In this document: positions 30,984-39,413 of the stretch, in pieces | Layout of the letters: every line of letters begins with the position of its first letter | Numbering within the stretch: position 1 is the stretch's first letter | Source of the DNA: Ferroacidibacillus organovorans | Lineage (GTDB): Bacteria > Bacillota > Bacilli > Alicyclobacillales > SLC66 | Assembly (NCBI RefSeq): GCF_001642725.1 | Contig: NZ_LSUQ01000018.1 | Location: 1 to 49,097 of the forward strand | Direction: 5' to 3' | DNA length: 49,097 bases | Made by a program: the position numbers and the translations under genes | The notes under the pieces: model-generated | Databases searched by the model: none | Told to the model about the DNA's origin: nothing | What the model saw: only the letters and a program-made list of their open reading frames with translations

Positions 30984-32087
30984 TCAACCGGGTACGTCCA
31001 GTTCCTCGACATGTCCGCCTGCCGCTTTGATCAACCGATTCATGATACCGGATGATTTGTCACTCAGCTTCACGCCTTGGGCATAAATGCGGTCAATCGA
31101 CAGGCGATCGCACGCGCGCAGCGCATCGTAGAGATGAAACGCATACGTCTCCAGATGATCGGGGGAACCAAGCTCAACGCGATAGGTCGCGTTCGCCGCG
31201 CCTGCAGTCAGCATAAGCGCAGCAGTCCGCATCCCATGTGCTCGATCTTCCTCAATCGCATGTTCAATGCGCGCTCGCGAGGTCGCAAGGTCACTCGCAA
31301 TGAATACCTGCAATACGCCTTGCGGTGCGTAGTGACGATACTTCTGCCCAGGCGAGCGGGGCGCGGCGGGGAACTGCTCTGCGTGCGCCATCTCATCGAC
31401 GATCGTCACATCGGCAGGGAGCACGCGCGCCATTTGTCCGGCACTGATCATGCCTGGTCGCAGAATGTGAATGGTGTGATCAAGCACGCGCACAACGGTT
31501 GACTCAATCCCAATCGCGCAAGGGCCCCCGTCGAGGATTCCTGCAATCTTTCCGTCAAGATCTTCTGCAACGTGGGGCGCCCGGGTCGGACTCGGCTTCC
31601 CGCTGCGATTGGCGGAAGGCGCGGCGAGTGGTAGGTTTGCCGCACGGATTAGCGCGCGTGCCACCGCGTGGTCTGGCATGCGAACCGCAACCGTATCGAG
31701 CCCTGCGGTGACAACCGATGGAATCGCGGCGCGGGCAGGCAACACAAGCGTGAGGGGACCCGGCCAAAAGTGATCGATCAGCGTCTGCGCGAGCGCAGAC
31801 GGCGGCGGTGTTAATGTGACGAGCATCTCGTAATCTGCGATGTGAACGATTAGCGGATTGTCAGAGGGGCGACCTTTCGCCCCGAAGATTGCAGCAACCG
31901 CGTCTGAATCAAACGCATTGGCGCCAAGTCCGTACACGGTTTCTGTCGGAAAGGCGACCAGGTGTCCCGCTTTGAGCAAAGCGCCCGCGGCGCGGATCAT
32001 CTGATCGTTCTTTGCAGCGATCTCTGCGCGTTGTTGCTCTGACCCATCGGCGGTCACATACTCAAGTTTCCAATAGATCGTTTCCAC
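30984..32087 (-). CDS. ywlC: L-threonylcarbamoyladenylate synthase (Sua5/YwlC)
   Basis: 367 residues; makes threonylcarbamoyl-AMP for the t6A37 tRNA modification. The N-terminal YrdC domain has AFPTETVYGLGANAF, KGRPSDNPLIVHI, FWPGPLTLVL, VAVRMPDH and PLAAPSANRSG; a linker (PRSPGQKYRHYAPQ) leads to the C-terminal Sua5 domain. The two-domain length is normal for Sua5-type enzymes. The start is GTG at 32087 with AGGGTGA upstream. It lies between spoIIR and mntP. Confidence 0.96.
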   Translation of the reverse strand: METIYWKLEYVTADGSEQQRAEIAAKNDQMIRAAGALLKAGHLVAFPTETVYGLGANAFDSDAVAAIFGAKGRPSDNPLIVHIADYEMLVTLTPPPSALAQTLIDHFWPGPLTLVLPARAAIPSVVTAGLDTVAVRMPDHAVARALIRAANLPLAAPSANRSGKPSPTRAPHVAEDLDGKIAGILDGGPCAIGIESTVVRVLDHTIHILRPGMISAGQMARVLPADVTIVDEMAHAEQFPAAPRSPGQKYRHYAPQGVLQVFIASDLATSRARIEHAIEEDRAHGMRTAALMLTAGAANATYRVELGSPDHLETYAFHLYDALRACDRLSIDRIYAQGVKLSDKSSGIMNRLIKAAGGHVEELDVPG

Positions 32088-32188
32088 ACCGAATCACCCT
32101 GACTTCATGCCGTATTCACGTCGTGTTTGTGACGAATCATCCTTTACCGCATGACACGCGACACGGACTTCTCGCAGTTTCCGCTCGT

Positions 32189-32890
32189 TTATAGTCCTCG
32201 CGCGTTTGCCGAGAAAAGCCTTTGTACCGTCGCGATTCCTTCTTTCAGCCACAACTCCCCATAATCGACGACAGCCAGACGCAATGCGACCGTTGCCGTT
32301 TTTCCGTTCGGCTGAAGAATGTGCGTCACCGCAAGCGGTGGATAATCCGGGAAACTCTGCGTGGCGGCGACGGCGTCCCCATCCGCCAACGCGACAAAAC
32401 ACAGTGGGGGAAACAGTACACACCACCAGTTCTGCCCGGCGCCGCGTCCAAGGATGACGCGCAGCGCCATGTATGTACCTGCCGGGTAGACGCGATTCCC
32501 GTAAAGCTTTGCCGGAAAAGCAGTCGGCGTTACCGCCGTTTGCGCCGTGTACGGAAACCCTTCGCTGCGAAGTTTGGCCGTCGCAAGCGCTTCAACGGTT
32601 GGCACAGCCTGCTCAAGAACCTGCTTTGCCTCCGCGCGTGACGTCACGTGCGCCATGCGTGCACCGATCAGGTTGATGACCTCATCGCGGATTTGTTGTT
32701 TGACATTCTGATCCGCCGGGCTGTTGCTGTTTGCAATGATGCGCAAGCGCAGCGCATCACTCGGAATCACCGCTGCGTTTGGACCGACGAACGCATCCAC
32801 CGTGTTCATCGGCGCATTCTGACTCTTTGCCTGACTCATATATCCGAACGATCCCATCGCGATCAACATGAGCACAACGATCCATCTCAT
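32189..32890 (-). CDS. spoIIR: stage II sporulation protein R
   Basis: 233 residues with an N-terminal signal sequence (about residues 1-22). In the forespore it is secreted to trigger SpoIIGA cleavage of pro-sigma-E in the mother cell. The core has IPSDALRLRIIANSNSPADQ, VKQQIRDEVINLI, and GAGQNWWCVLFPPLCFV, diagnostic of SpoIIR. GGGGG lies 8 nt before the ATG, and a sigma-F promoter lies just upstream. This gene shows the organism is a spore-former. Confidence 0.95.
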   Translation of the reverse strand: MRWIVVLMLIAMGSFGYMSQAKSQNAPMNTVDAFVGPNAAVIPSDALRLRIIANSNSPADQNVKQQIRDEVINLIGARMAHVTSRAEAKQVLEQAVPTVEALATAKLRSEGFPYTAQTAVTPTAFPAKLYGNRVYPAGTYMALRVILGRGAGQNWWCVLFPPLCFVALADGDAVAATQSFPDYPPLAVTHILQPNGKTATVALRLAVVDYGELWLKEGIATVQRLFSANARGL

Positions 32891-32927
32891 CTGTCATACC
32901 CCCGCCATCTGTCCTCTGATGGTAAGC

Positions 32928-32956
32928 AGTATGACCATTCTATGAGACTTCTAAAC
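32928..32956 (-). promoter_or_regulatory. sigma-F promoter of spoIIR
   Basis: GTTTA (32952-32956), a 15-nt spacer, then GGTCATACT (32928-32936), matching the sigma-F -10 pattern GGnnAnAnT at every fixed base. It lies 38 nt before the spoIIR start; B. subtilis spoIIR is sigma-F dependent. Confidence 0.8.
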
Positions 32957-33014
32957 GCGCGCTAGAAGATTTGCCCGGGCCTCTTAAAAGCGATCACTAC
33001 CGCACCCCGTTGCC

Positions 33015-33926
33015 TCACCTGCGCGCTTCACTCGCGCGAAATGCGACGACGCGCTCAATGCCTTGCTCGTCGCGAAGCACCTCGACATCCGCGCGCGCAA
33101 ACACACTGCCGCCAAGCTTAGTCACTGCGTCTGCCTGACCAATGCCAACTTCAAATGCGACAAGATAGGCTGCGCTTAAAAGGTCTGCACACCCACCCAC
33201 AATGGCGCGGTACGCATCGAGTCCGTCTGCGCCGCCAAACAGCGCAAGATGCGGCTCAAAATGCGCAACTTCCGGTTGCAAGTCTGCGGCGTTCACCTGT
33301 GGAATGTAAGGAGGGTTAGAGAGAATGAGAGCAAACGGCGCGAGCGCGCGAAGTAACTCACCGTCCGCGTACGATGCCTGCACAAACGTGATCATGGATG
33401 CCACTCCGAGCCGCTCTGCATTGACACGCGCCACATCAAGCGCAGATTGCGAAAGATCAGACGCCACGATGCGCACATCACACGCACAGTGCAATTGCAG
33501 TTCACGCGCGGCGCGCGCGAGGCTGACGGCAATCGCGCCGGAACCTGTGCCAATGTCGAGCACCGCAATCGATTTTTCACTCGTCATGCGCTCGGCCAAG
33601 TAGGCGCGTCCGCGTTCGACGAGCAACTCCGTTTCCGGGCGCGGAATCAGCACGCGCCCATCGACCCGAAAAATGGCCCCACAAAACTCCGCCTCATTCA
33701 ACACATACTGAAGCGGCTCCCTCTTAGCGCGCCGCGCAATCAACGCCAAAAACGCATCAGTGTGCACATCCGCGACAGGTTCATCCGGGCGCAAGAGAAC
33801 TTCAGCGGTGCTGAATCCCGTGACGTGTTGAAAGATCCACTGCGCCGTGCGCTCAGGAATCTCCACCCCGGCCGCGCGCAGCTCATCCGCGGCACGCGCA
33901 AGCATTTCTTTTCTCGTTACGCTCAT
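33015..33926 (-). CDS. prmC: peptide chain release factor N5-glutamine methyltransferase
   Basis: 303 residues; methylates the GGQ glutamine of RF1/RF2 with SAM. The SAM-binding [16 protein letters not shown] and the catalytic SNPPYIP are present, as is the N-terminal helical domain that grips the release factor. The ATG overlaps the prfA stop (ATGA), so enzyme and substrate are cotranslated. Confidence 0.96.
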   Translation of the reverse strand: MSVTRKEMLARAADELRAAGVEIPERTAQWIFQHVTGFSTAEVLLRPDEPVADVHTDAFLALIARRAKREPLQYVLNEAEFCGAIFRVDGRVLIPRPETELLVERGRAYLAERMTSEKSIAVLDIGTGSGAIAVSLARAARELQLHCACDVRIVASDLSQSALDVARVNAERLGVASMITFVQASYADGELLRALAPFALILSNPPYIPQVNAADLQPEVAHFEPHLALFGGADGLDAYRAIVGGCADLLSAAYLVAFEVGIGQADAVTKLGGSVFARADVEVLRDEQGIERVVAFRASEARR

Positions 33927-34999
33927 GCGCCGAAGTTTGCCTGCTCCAGTTTCTCTGCCTGTTCTTTCGTGACCAGCGAGTGAATTATTTCATCCAGATC
34001 GCCTCCAAGCACAGAGTCGAGTCGATGCAAGGTCAAATTGATTCGATGATCCGTGACGCGACTCTGGGGAAAATTATAGGTGCGAATCCGTTCACTGCGA
34101 TCGCCCGTCCCCACCGCAGACTTGCGCTGTTCCGCGTACTCCTGCTGCTGTTCTTGCTGATATTTCTCATAGAGACGAGCGCGCAGCACGCGCATCGCTT
34201 TGTCGCGATTTTTCAACTGCGACTTTTCATCCTGACACGACACTACGAGGTTTGTCGGTATGTGAGTGATGCGCACCGCAGACTGGGTTGTGTTCACACT
34301 TTGACCGCCCGGCCCCGTTGAACAAAAGGTATCGATGCGCAAATCTTTTTCATGGATCTCCACTTCGACCTCCTCCACTTCAGGAAGTACAGCAACCGTC
34401 GCCGTCGACGTGTGAATGCGTCCACCCGACTCGGTGGCGGGTACGCGTTGCACACGGTGTGCTCCACTCTCGAATTTCAACAGGCGATACGCGCCCGCCC
34501 CTTGTACGCTGAAAACCGCTTCTTTAATGCCGCCAATGTCATTCTGGCTCACGTCAATCACCTCGACGCGCCAACCTTTGCGATCCGCAAAACGTCCGTA
34601 CATCCGAAAAAGATCATTCGCAAACAGTGCCGCCTCGTCTCCACCCGCTGCCCCCCGGATTTCAACAATGACATTTTTGTCATCATTCTTATCTTTCGGG
34701 AGCAAAAGCATCATCAGTTCTTTCTCCAACTCTTCTTCCTGGTTCGACAGTTCCGCAATCTCCGCTTTCACCATGTCGCGCATCTCATCATCAAGCTTTT
34801 CAGTAAGCATTTCTTTGGCGGCTTTTCGCTCCTCCACGACACGCTTATACGATCGATACGCGTGCACGGTGTCAGATAAATCTGCCTGTTCTTTTGCATA
34901 CTGGCGCAGCTTTCCCATATCCGATATCACTTCCGGATCGGAGAGAAGCTGTTCCAAGTCTACGTAGCGACGCTCAACGGCCTCTAGACGATGAAACAT
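33923..34999 (-). CDS. prfA: peptide chain release factor 1
   Basis: 358 residues; recognises UAA/UAG. The catalytic [18 protein letters not shown] and the domain 2 codon-reading region around [14 protein letters not shown] are visible, the latter starting with the PxT anticodon-like motif in the form PAT. The frame is open to an ATG at 35008, but GGGGGT abuts it; the ATG at 34999 has that site 9 nt away and gives MFHRLEAVE, like B. subtilis RF1. No tdk gene intervenes between rpmE and prfA. Confidence 0.97.
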   Translation of the reverse strand: MFHRLEAVERRYVDLEQLLSDPEVISDMGKLRQYAKEQADLSDTVHAYRSYKRVVEERKAAKEMLTEKLDDEMRDMVKAEIAELSNQEEELEKELMMLLLPKDKNDDKNVIVEIRGAAGGDEAALFANDLFRMYGRFADRKGWRVEVIDVSQNDIGGIKEAVFSVQGAGAYRLLKFESGAHRVQRVPATESGGRIHTSTATVAVLPEVEEVEVEIHEKDLRIDTFCSTGPGGQSVNTTQSAVRITHIPTNLVVSCQDEKSQLKNRDKAMRVLRARLYEKYQQEQQQEYAEQRKSAVGTGDRSERIRTYNFPQSRVTDHRINLTLHRLDSVLGGDLDEIIHSLVTKEQAEKLEQANFGA

Positions 35000-35064
35000 T
35001 CTTTGCATACCCCCAGAAATCCGTATTTTCGCAGTTCCTCAATTCTCCTCAATCATGTCAAATA

Positions 35065-35087
35065 GCACCGCGCAGCTCACGCGGTGC
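35065..35087 (-). terminator. hairpin after rpmE
   Basis: GCACCGCG and its complement (35065-35072 and 35080-35087) form an 8-bp GC-rich stem with a 7-nt loop just after the rpmE stop. The run behind it (TATTTG) is only moderately U-rich, so it may be an attenuating terminator before prfA. Confidence 0.6.
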
Positions 35088-35109
35088 CTTTGAAAAACCA
35101 ATTCGGTCT

Positions 35110-35307
35110 CTACATTCCGTATTTTTTGCGGAACTTGTCGACGCGGCCACCTGCGTCAATGAACTTTTGCTTACCCGTGAAAAAGGGATGGCATTTTGAG
35201 CAGACCTCTACGCGAAGATTTCCTTTTACGGAACCTGTCTCAAATTGTTCGCCGCACGCACATGTCACTGTCGCTTTTTGATATTCCGGATGAATCGCTG
35301 TTTTCAT
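35110..35307 (-). CDS. rpmE: 50S ribosomal protein L31 (zinc-binding type)
   Basis: 65 residues. The zinc-ligand cysteines are retained (TCACGEQF and EVCSKCHPF), so this is the C+ form that stores zinc rather than the zinc-free YtiA type. The last part, [25 protein letters not shown], is the family signature. The frame opens at 35322, but the ATG at 35307 has GGAGGT 7 nt upstream and gives MKTAIHPEY. Confidence 0.97.
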   Translation of the reverse strand: MKTAIHPEYQKATVTCACGEQFETGSVKGNLRVEVCSKCHPFFTGKQKFIDAGGRVDKFRKKYGM

Positions 35308-35346
35308 TACGTACACCTCCAAATAAACCTTAATTCCATAACGAAT

Positions 35347-35375
35347 ATATTAACACGCGAAACACAAACAAACAA
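35347..35375 (-). promoter_or_regulatory. promoter of rpmE
   Basis: TTGTTT (35370-35375), a 17-nt spacer and TAATAT (35347-35352) preceded by TGT, so it also reads as an extended -10. It lies 40 nt before the rpmE start. Confidence 0.65.
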
Positions 35376-35446
35376 GCCCCGAACAACCCAATCCATCGAC
35401 TCAAACAGAGAACGAATTCTCCAATTGCTTCTTTACAAAATGTGCA

Positions 35447-35475
35447 TTTACTTAAAACAAATTACAGGTTAGGAT
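35447..35475 (+). promoter_or_regulatory. possible promoter of the small membrane peptide gene
   Basis: TTTACT (35447-35452), 17-nt spacer, TAGGAT (35470-35475) on the plus strand, 33 nt before the peptide ATG. A moderate match in an AT-rich stretch. Confidence 0.4.
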
Positions 35476-35507
35476 CAAACTGTAATCAAACGAAAGGGTG
35501 TGGACGA

Positions 35508-35645
35508 ATGAAAAAGAAAAAACAAAGCCGAAAACTCTCAGCCTTGCTTATTGCAGGCGTACTGGCTGGGGTGCTTGGTATCGCAATCGCACCTAACTTC
35601 ATGACCCTGCCGCCAACCTCTTCCCCGCCGCCAGTACTAAACTAA
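35508..35645 (+). CDS. 45-residue lysine-led membrane or secreted peptide, unknown
   Basis: The peptide has a strongly basic start (MKKKKQSRKL), a single hydrophobic segment (about residues 10-28, SALLIAGVLAGVLGIAIA) and a short proline/serine tail (TLPPTSSPPPVLN). AAAGGGTGTGG lies upstream of the ATG. A longer in-frame start at 35442 lacks a ribosome site. The gene is on the opposite strand to both neighbours and has its own promoter-like and terminator-like sequences, which supports it being real. I recognise no family. It could be a small membrane protein or a cleaved signal-peptide product. Confidence 0.6.
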   Translation: MKKKKQSRKLSALLIAGVLAGVLGIAIAPNFMTLPPTSSPPPVLN

Positions 35646-35662
35646 CCCGCACTTGCCACGAT

Positions 35663-35714
35663 CTCTCGCGCAAAACCGTTCACAAATGTCCATTCGGCTG
35701 CGCGAGAGGTTTTT
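35663..35714 (+). terminator. intrinsic terminator of the small peptide gene
   Basis: CTCTCGCGCA (35663-35672) pairs perfectly with 35699-35708 and is followed by G and five Ts on the plus strand. The distal arm lies inside the last codons of the convergent radical SAM gene. The 26-nt loop is long. Confidence 0.65.
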
Positions 35715-36963
35715 CAAACCACCCCGGTTCGTGAGTATAGCTCCCCACCCGCAAACCGGGGCACTCTTCGATGAGCGTCTCCATCATCGCGAGAATGCCA
35801 ATCGGTTCTTCCTTTCGCTGTGGTACGCGTTGCAGATAATAGTCGGGATCAATGTTTAAGTTGCGCATTTGAACGAGGCGAACACCCGTGGAGCGAATGA
35901 ACTCAATCATCGCGTCAAGTTCAGTCGGTGTGTCCGACACGCCAGGAAAGATGAGGTAGTTGAGCGAAACGAGAACACCGTGTTCCGCCGCATAGCGCGT
36001 AGACTCCGCCACATGATCGAGCGTATAGCCGCGCGGTTGATAATACGCGTCATAGTGATCAGCGCATGCACTGATCGTTGAGACGCGCATCAGGTCAAGG
36101 CCCGAATCGACGATACGCTTGATTTGATGCGTGAGTCCAGCATTCGTGTTGATGTTGATATAACCCGTTGAAACTTGTCGCCTCACGCGAACAATCGACT
36201 CAGCAATCTCCCGCCCGCGCGTTGCGGGTTCACCCTCGCATCCTTGTCCAAACGAGATGATGCCAGAAGGGCCACTACGTACCAGGTGCTGAACCATGAC
36301 CTCAACCATTTCGTCAACCGACGGACGAAACGACATGCGAATCTGCGGCGAGGGAAACCCCGCCTCATCAGGTTGATCACTGATACAGCCCACACATCCC
36401 GCATTGCAAGAAGACGAGACAGGCAGTCCACCTTCATTTTTTCCGACAAATGTGTTACGCGATGTTACACATTCGTAGGTGAGCGCACACGTTGATAATT
36501 GTTCGTATACGCGATTGGCTGGATGCGCTGAGCGTGTCGCATTCACTGCCGTTTGGATCTGCACGTCCGTATACTGCGTCGGATCCCACAGCGCTGGTCG
36601 ATCCGTTTCGTGGGCCGCAACATAAAACACGCCATCGCGAAACCCTACAGCCGTATACCCAAAAAGCGGGAATGGTTTGGTATCCTGCGCCTTGTGATAG
36701 GCAGGAACATAGAGGCGAGTGTAGCCTTGAGGCAACAGTGCGCCAACCGCGCGGAAGGTGGGTGGGAGCGCCTTGAGTTTGGATTGCTCTGGGTCATAGC
36801 CGAGCGCCTTTGTGTCTGGCATACCTGCCAGTACGGCGCCGCTCGGAAGGGGAATCCACTCTTCCTCTGTTAATTCTGTCACCGCTGTACCGGTGCGACC
36901 CACCGCGAGCAACGTCTCCGAATCAAACACGCGCCCGCGCACATCCGCGTATACCAGTTTCAT
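35680..36963 (-). CDS. radical SAM protein of unknown function
   Basis: 427 residues. The radical SAM cluster motif is CNAGCVGC (Cys186, Cys190, Cys193), followed by a TIM-barrel-like half with ISFGQGCEGEPATRG, NINTNAGLT and VSLNYLIFPGVSDTP. About 180 residues precede the cluster motif, including an unusual N-terminal beta-rich part (YADVRGRVFDSETLLAVGRTG) that I do not recognise. It starts 13 nt after rho with AAGGTGAG upstream, so it is cotranscribed with rho. The substrate is unknown. Confidence 0.85.
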   Translation of the reverse strand: MKLVYADVRGRVFDSETLLAVGRTGTAVTELTEEEWIPLPSGAVLAGMPDTKALGYDPEQSKLKALPPTFRAVGALLPQGYTRLYVPAYHKAQDTKPFPLFGYTAVGFRDGVFYVAAHETDRPALWDPTQYTDVQIQTAVNATRSAHPANRVYEQLSTCALTYECVTSRNTFVGKNEGGLPVSSSCNAGCVGCISDQPDEAGFPSPQIRMSFRPSVDEMVEVMVQHLVRSGPSGIISFGQGCEGEPATRGREIAESIVRVRRQVSTGYININTNAGLTHQIKRIVDSGLDLMRVSTISACADHYDAYYQPRGYTLDHVAESTRYAAEHGVLVSLNYLIFPGVSDTPTELDAMIEFIRSTGVRLVQMRNLNIDPDYYLQRVPQRKEEPIGILAMMETLIEECPGLRVGSYTHEPGWFEKPLAQPNGHL

Positions 36964-36975
36964 CCTTGCTCACCT

Positions 36976-38313
36976 TCATTTCGAATGGACAGTACTCGAC
37001 GATGGGCGATGTGATTTCTCGCGATCCTCACGCGGCACGCGCTCTGCGCGATGACTCGGACGCTCTCTGGTTTCCGTAGTCGTCTCAAGCGTCGCGAGAA
37101 ATTCCGCATTCGTTTTCGTGTGTGTAAATCGACGTAAAAAGAGTTCCGTAAAGTCGTTGTTCTCGCTCATCGATCTGCGCAGTGCCCATATTTTTTCAAG
37201 TTCCTCTGACGTAAGCAATTGCTCTTCACGACGCGTACCCGAGCGCCGAATGTCGAATGCCGGGAAAATCCGTTTCTCTGCGAGTCGTCGATCTAAATGG
37301 AGTTCAAGGTTGCCAGTCCCTTTAAACTCTTCGTAAATGACATCGTCCATGCGCGATCCGGTATCGACAAGCGTTGTCGCGATAATCGTCAAACTACCGC
37401 CTTCTTCAATGTTTCGCGCCGCACCGAAAAAGCGTTTTGGTCGATGAAACGCTGCCGGATCAATACCTCCAGACAATGTGCGTCCACTCGGCGGTATCAC
37501 TAAATTATAGGCTCGCGTAAGTCTCGTCAGGCTATCCATCAAAATAACAACGTCGCGTTTGTGTTCGACAAGACGCATGGCGCGTTCGAGTACAAGCTCG
37601 GCCACTTTGATGTGGTTTTCGGGAACTTCGTCAAAGGTGGACGCGATCACTTCGCCGTTTACTGACCGCTGCATATCCGTCACTTCTTCAGGACGCTCAT
37701 CGATCAACAAAACAAACAAATCAACACCCGGATAGTTTTGTGACACGCTGTTCGCAATCTCTTTGAGAAGAAGCGTTTTCCCGGCTTTCGGCGGAGCGAC
37801 AATCAAGCCGCGTTGTCCAAGCCCAACGGGCGCCAATAAATCCATGAGACGCGTCGCATACTTATTAGGGGCTGTTTCGAGAACCATCTTTTTTTGAGGA
37901 AAGAGTGGTGTGAGTGCGGGGAAGTGAGGTCGTTCCGCTGCTGCGTCAGGACTCGTGCCGTTTACCGCTTCAACTTGAAGAAGTCCAAAATAGCGCTCAT
38001 TGTCTTTCGGTGGTCGCACTTTACCAGAAACGAGATCGCCGGCTCTCAAATCAAATCGGCGAATCTGCGATGTCGCTACGTAAATGTCTTCGAGACTCGG
38101 CAAGTATCCGATCGGTCTTAGAAACCCATACCCTTCAGACATGATATCAAGAACGCCTTCTGCAAAAATAAGTCCGTCCTTCTCTGCCTGAGCTCGCAGT
38201 ACTGCAAAAATCAGCTCTTTTTTCTTCATTCCGGCATAGTGCGCAATCTGGAATTCCTTCGCCAGTTTGTAGAGATCCGCGAGCTTTTTTGACTCCAGCT
38301 CTTCAATTTTCAA
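36976..38313 (-). CDS. rho: transcription termination factor Rho
   Basis: 445 residues; hexameric RNA-dependent ATPase. The N-terminal helical part ([19 protein letters not shown]) precedes the RNA-binding cold-shock domain ([40 protein letters not shown]) and the ATPase domain with Walker [17 protein letters not shown] and the Q/R-loop region. The tail is Arg/Glu/Ser-rich. The start is TTG at 38313 with GGGTAGG upstream. Order glpX-rho-rpmE is as in B. subtilis apart from the radical SAM insertion. Confidence 0.97.
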   Translation of the reverse strand: MKIEELESKKLADLYKLAKEFQIAHYAGMKKKELIFAVLRAQAEKDGLIFAEGVLDIMSEGYGFLRPIGYLPSLEDIYVATSQIRRFDLRAGDLVSGKVRPPKDNERYFGLLQVEAVNGTSPDAAAERPHFPALTPLFPQKKMVLETAPNKYATRLMDLLAPVGLGQRGLIVAPPKAGKTLLLKEIANSVSQNYPGVDLFVLLIDERPEEVTDMQRSVNGEVIASTFDEVPENHIKVAELVLERAMRLVEHKRDVVILMDSLTRLTRAYNLVIPPSGRTLSGGIDPAAFHRPKRFFGAARNIEEGGSLTIIATTLVDTGSRMDDVIYEEFKGTGNLELHLDRRLAEKRIFPAFDIRRSGTRREEQLLTSEELEKIWALRRSMSENNDFTELFLRRFTHTKTNAEFLATLETTTETRERPSHRAERVPREDREKSHRPSSSTVHSK

Positions 38314-38350
38314 GTGTACCTACCCTCACACGATCAGAATATCAAAACCT

Positions 38351-38359
38351 AGTATATCA
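38351..38359 (-). promoter_or_regulatory. extended -10 promoter for rho
   Basis: TGATATACT on the minus strand (TG, one base, TATACT) in the 96-nt gap between glpX and rho. The -35 is weak. It suggests rho can be transcribed separately from glpX. Confidence 0.5.
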
Positions 38360-38409
38360 TGTTTACCCGGGAGAAAACATTTTATGCAGATTCGAAAGTC
38401 CTCACCTCG

Positions 38410-39378
38410 TTATACAAACACAAGGTTTGGCTTCTTCGACAAGTCGTGACGCGTTTCAATAAAGCGCACGGTCCCACTACTCGCTCTCATCACCAGGGAG
38501 TGCGTAGTCGCAATGGAACCGCCAAGAAAACGCACACCGCGCAATAGTTCGCCTTCCGTGACACCAGTGGCTGCGAAGATCGCGTCATCCCCGCGGATGA
38601 GATCCTCCATCCTAAGAACTTGTGCAGGATCAGAAATGCCCATGCGAATGCAGCGTTCGCGTTCCGTATCATCCGCCGGAAGCAATCGCCCCTGCAACTC
38701 ACCGCCAAGACACTTGAGCGCGGCTGCAGCCAAAACGCCTTCTGGCGCGCCGCCTGATCCGAACATGATGTCCACGCCCGTCTCTGCAAACGCGGTATTG
38801 AGCGCCGCCGCGACATCGCCATCCGTGATGAGCTTGATGCGCGCACCCGTTTTTCGGATGCGATCGATGAGGGTTTGATGACGCGGGCGATCAAGCAAAA
38901 TCGCTACGACATCCTCAATCGCCTTTCCTTTCGCACGCGCCACCGCGTGTAAATTGTCTTCGACTTCTGCCTCCAAAGCGACCAGTCCGCGCGCCTCTGG
39001 ACCGACCGCCAACTTTTCCATGTACATGTCAGGCGCGTGCAGCAGCGTACCTGCCGGAGCCACGGCGATCACGGCCATGGCATTCCACAGACCCTTCGCA
39101 ACGATATTCGTACCTTCGAGCGGGTCAACCGCCACGTCAACCTGATCCTTTCCGCGTCCCAAGCGTTCCCCGATGTAGAGCATGGGCGCCTCGTCCATCT
39201 CCCCTTCGCCGATCACGACTGTACCCTCGATATCAATCGTGTCAAAAACAGCCCGCATCGCAGTTGTGGCCGCCTGATCAGCCTCATTCTTCTTACCTGT
39301 TCCCATCCAACGGGCGGCAGCAAGGGCTGCCGCTTCCGTGACGCGCGCAAATTCAATGGCGAGTTCGCGATCCATCAA
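38410..39378 (-). CDS. glpX: fructose-1,6-bisphosphatase class II
   Basis: 322 residues; gluconeogenic removal of the C1 phosphate. Signatures: [50 protein letters not shown] (metal site) and [22 protein letters not shown]. The start is ATG 39375 or the TTG immediately before it. Lies between dapL and rho. Confidence 0.96.
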   Translation of the reverse strand: MMDRELAIEFARVTEAAALAAARWMGTGKKNEADQAATTAMRAVFDTIDIEGTVVIGEGEMDEAPMLYIGERLGRGKDQVDVAVDPLEGTNIVAKGLWNAMAVIAVAPAGTLLHAPDMYMEKLAVGPEARGLVALEAEVEDNLHAVARAKGKAIEDVVAILLDRPRHQTLIDRIRKTGARIKLITDGDVAAALNTAFAETGVDIMFGSGGAPEGVLAAAALKCLGGELQGRLLPADDTERERCIRMGISDPAQVLRMEDLIRGDDAIFAATGVTEGELLRGVRFLGGSIATTHSLVMRASSGTVRFIETRHDLSKKPNLVFV

Positions 39379-39413
39379 GCGTTGGCCCCTTTCCCATCAA
39401 GTGTGACTCCAAA

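Noticed and set aside
35442-35507. Upstream start for the small peptide
   Set aside because: The extra 22 residues lack a ribosome site and are not signal-like; the ATG at 35508 has AAAGGGTG upstream.
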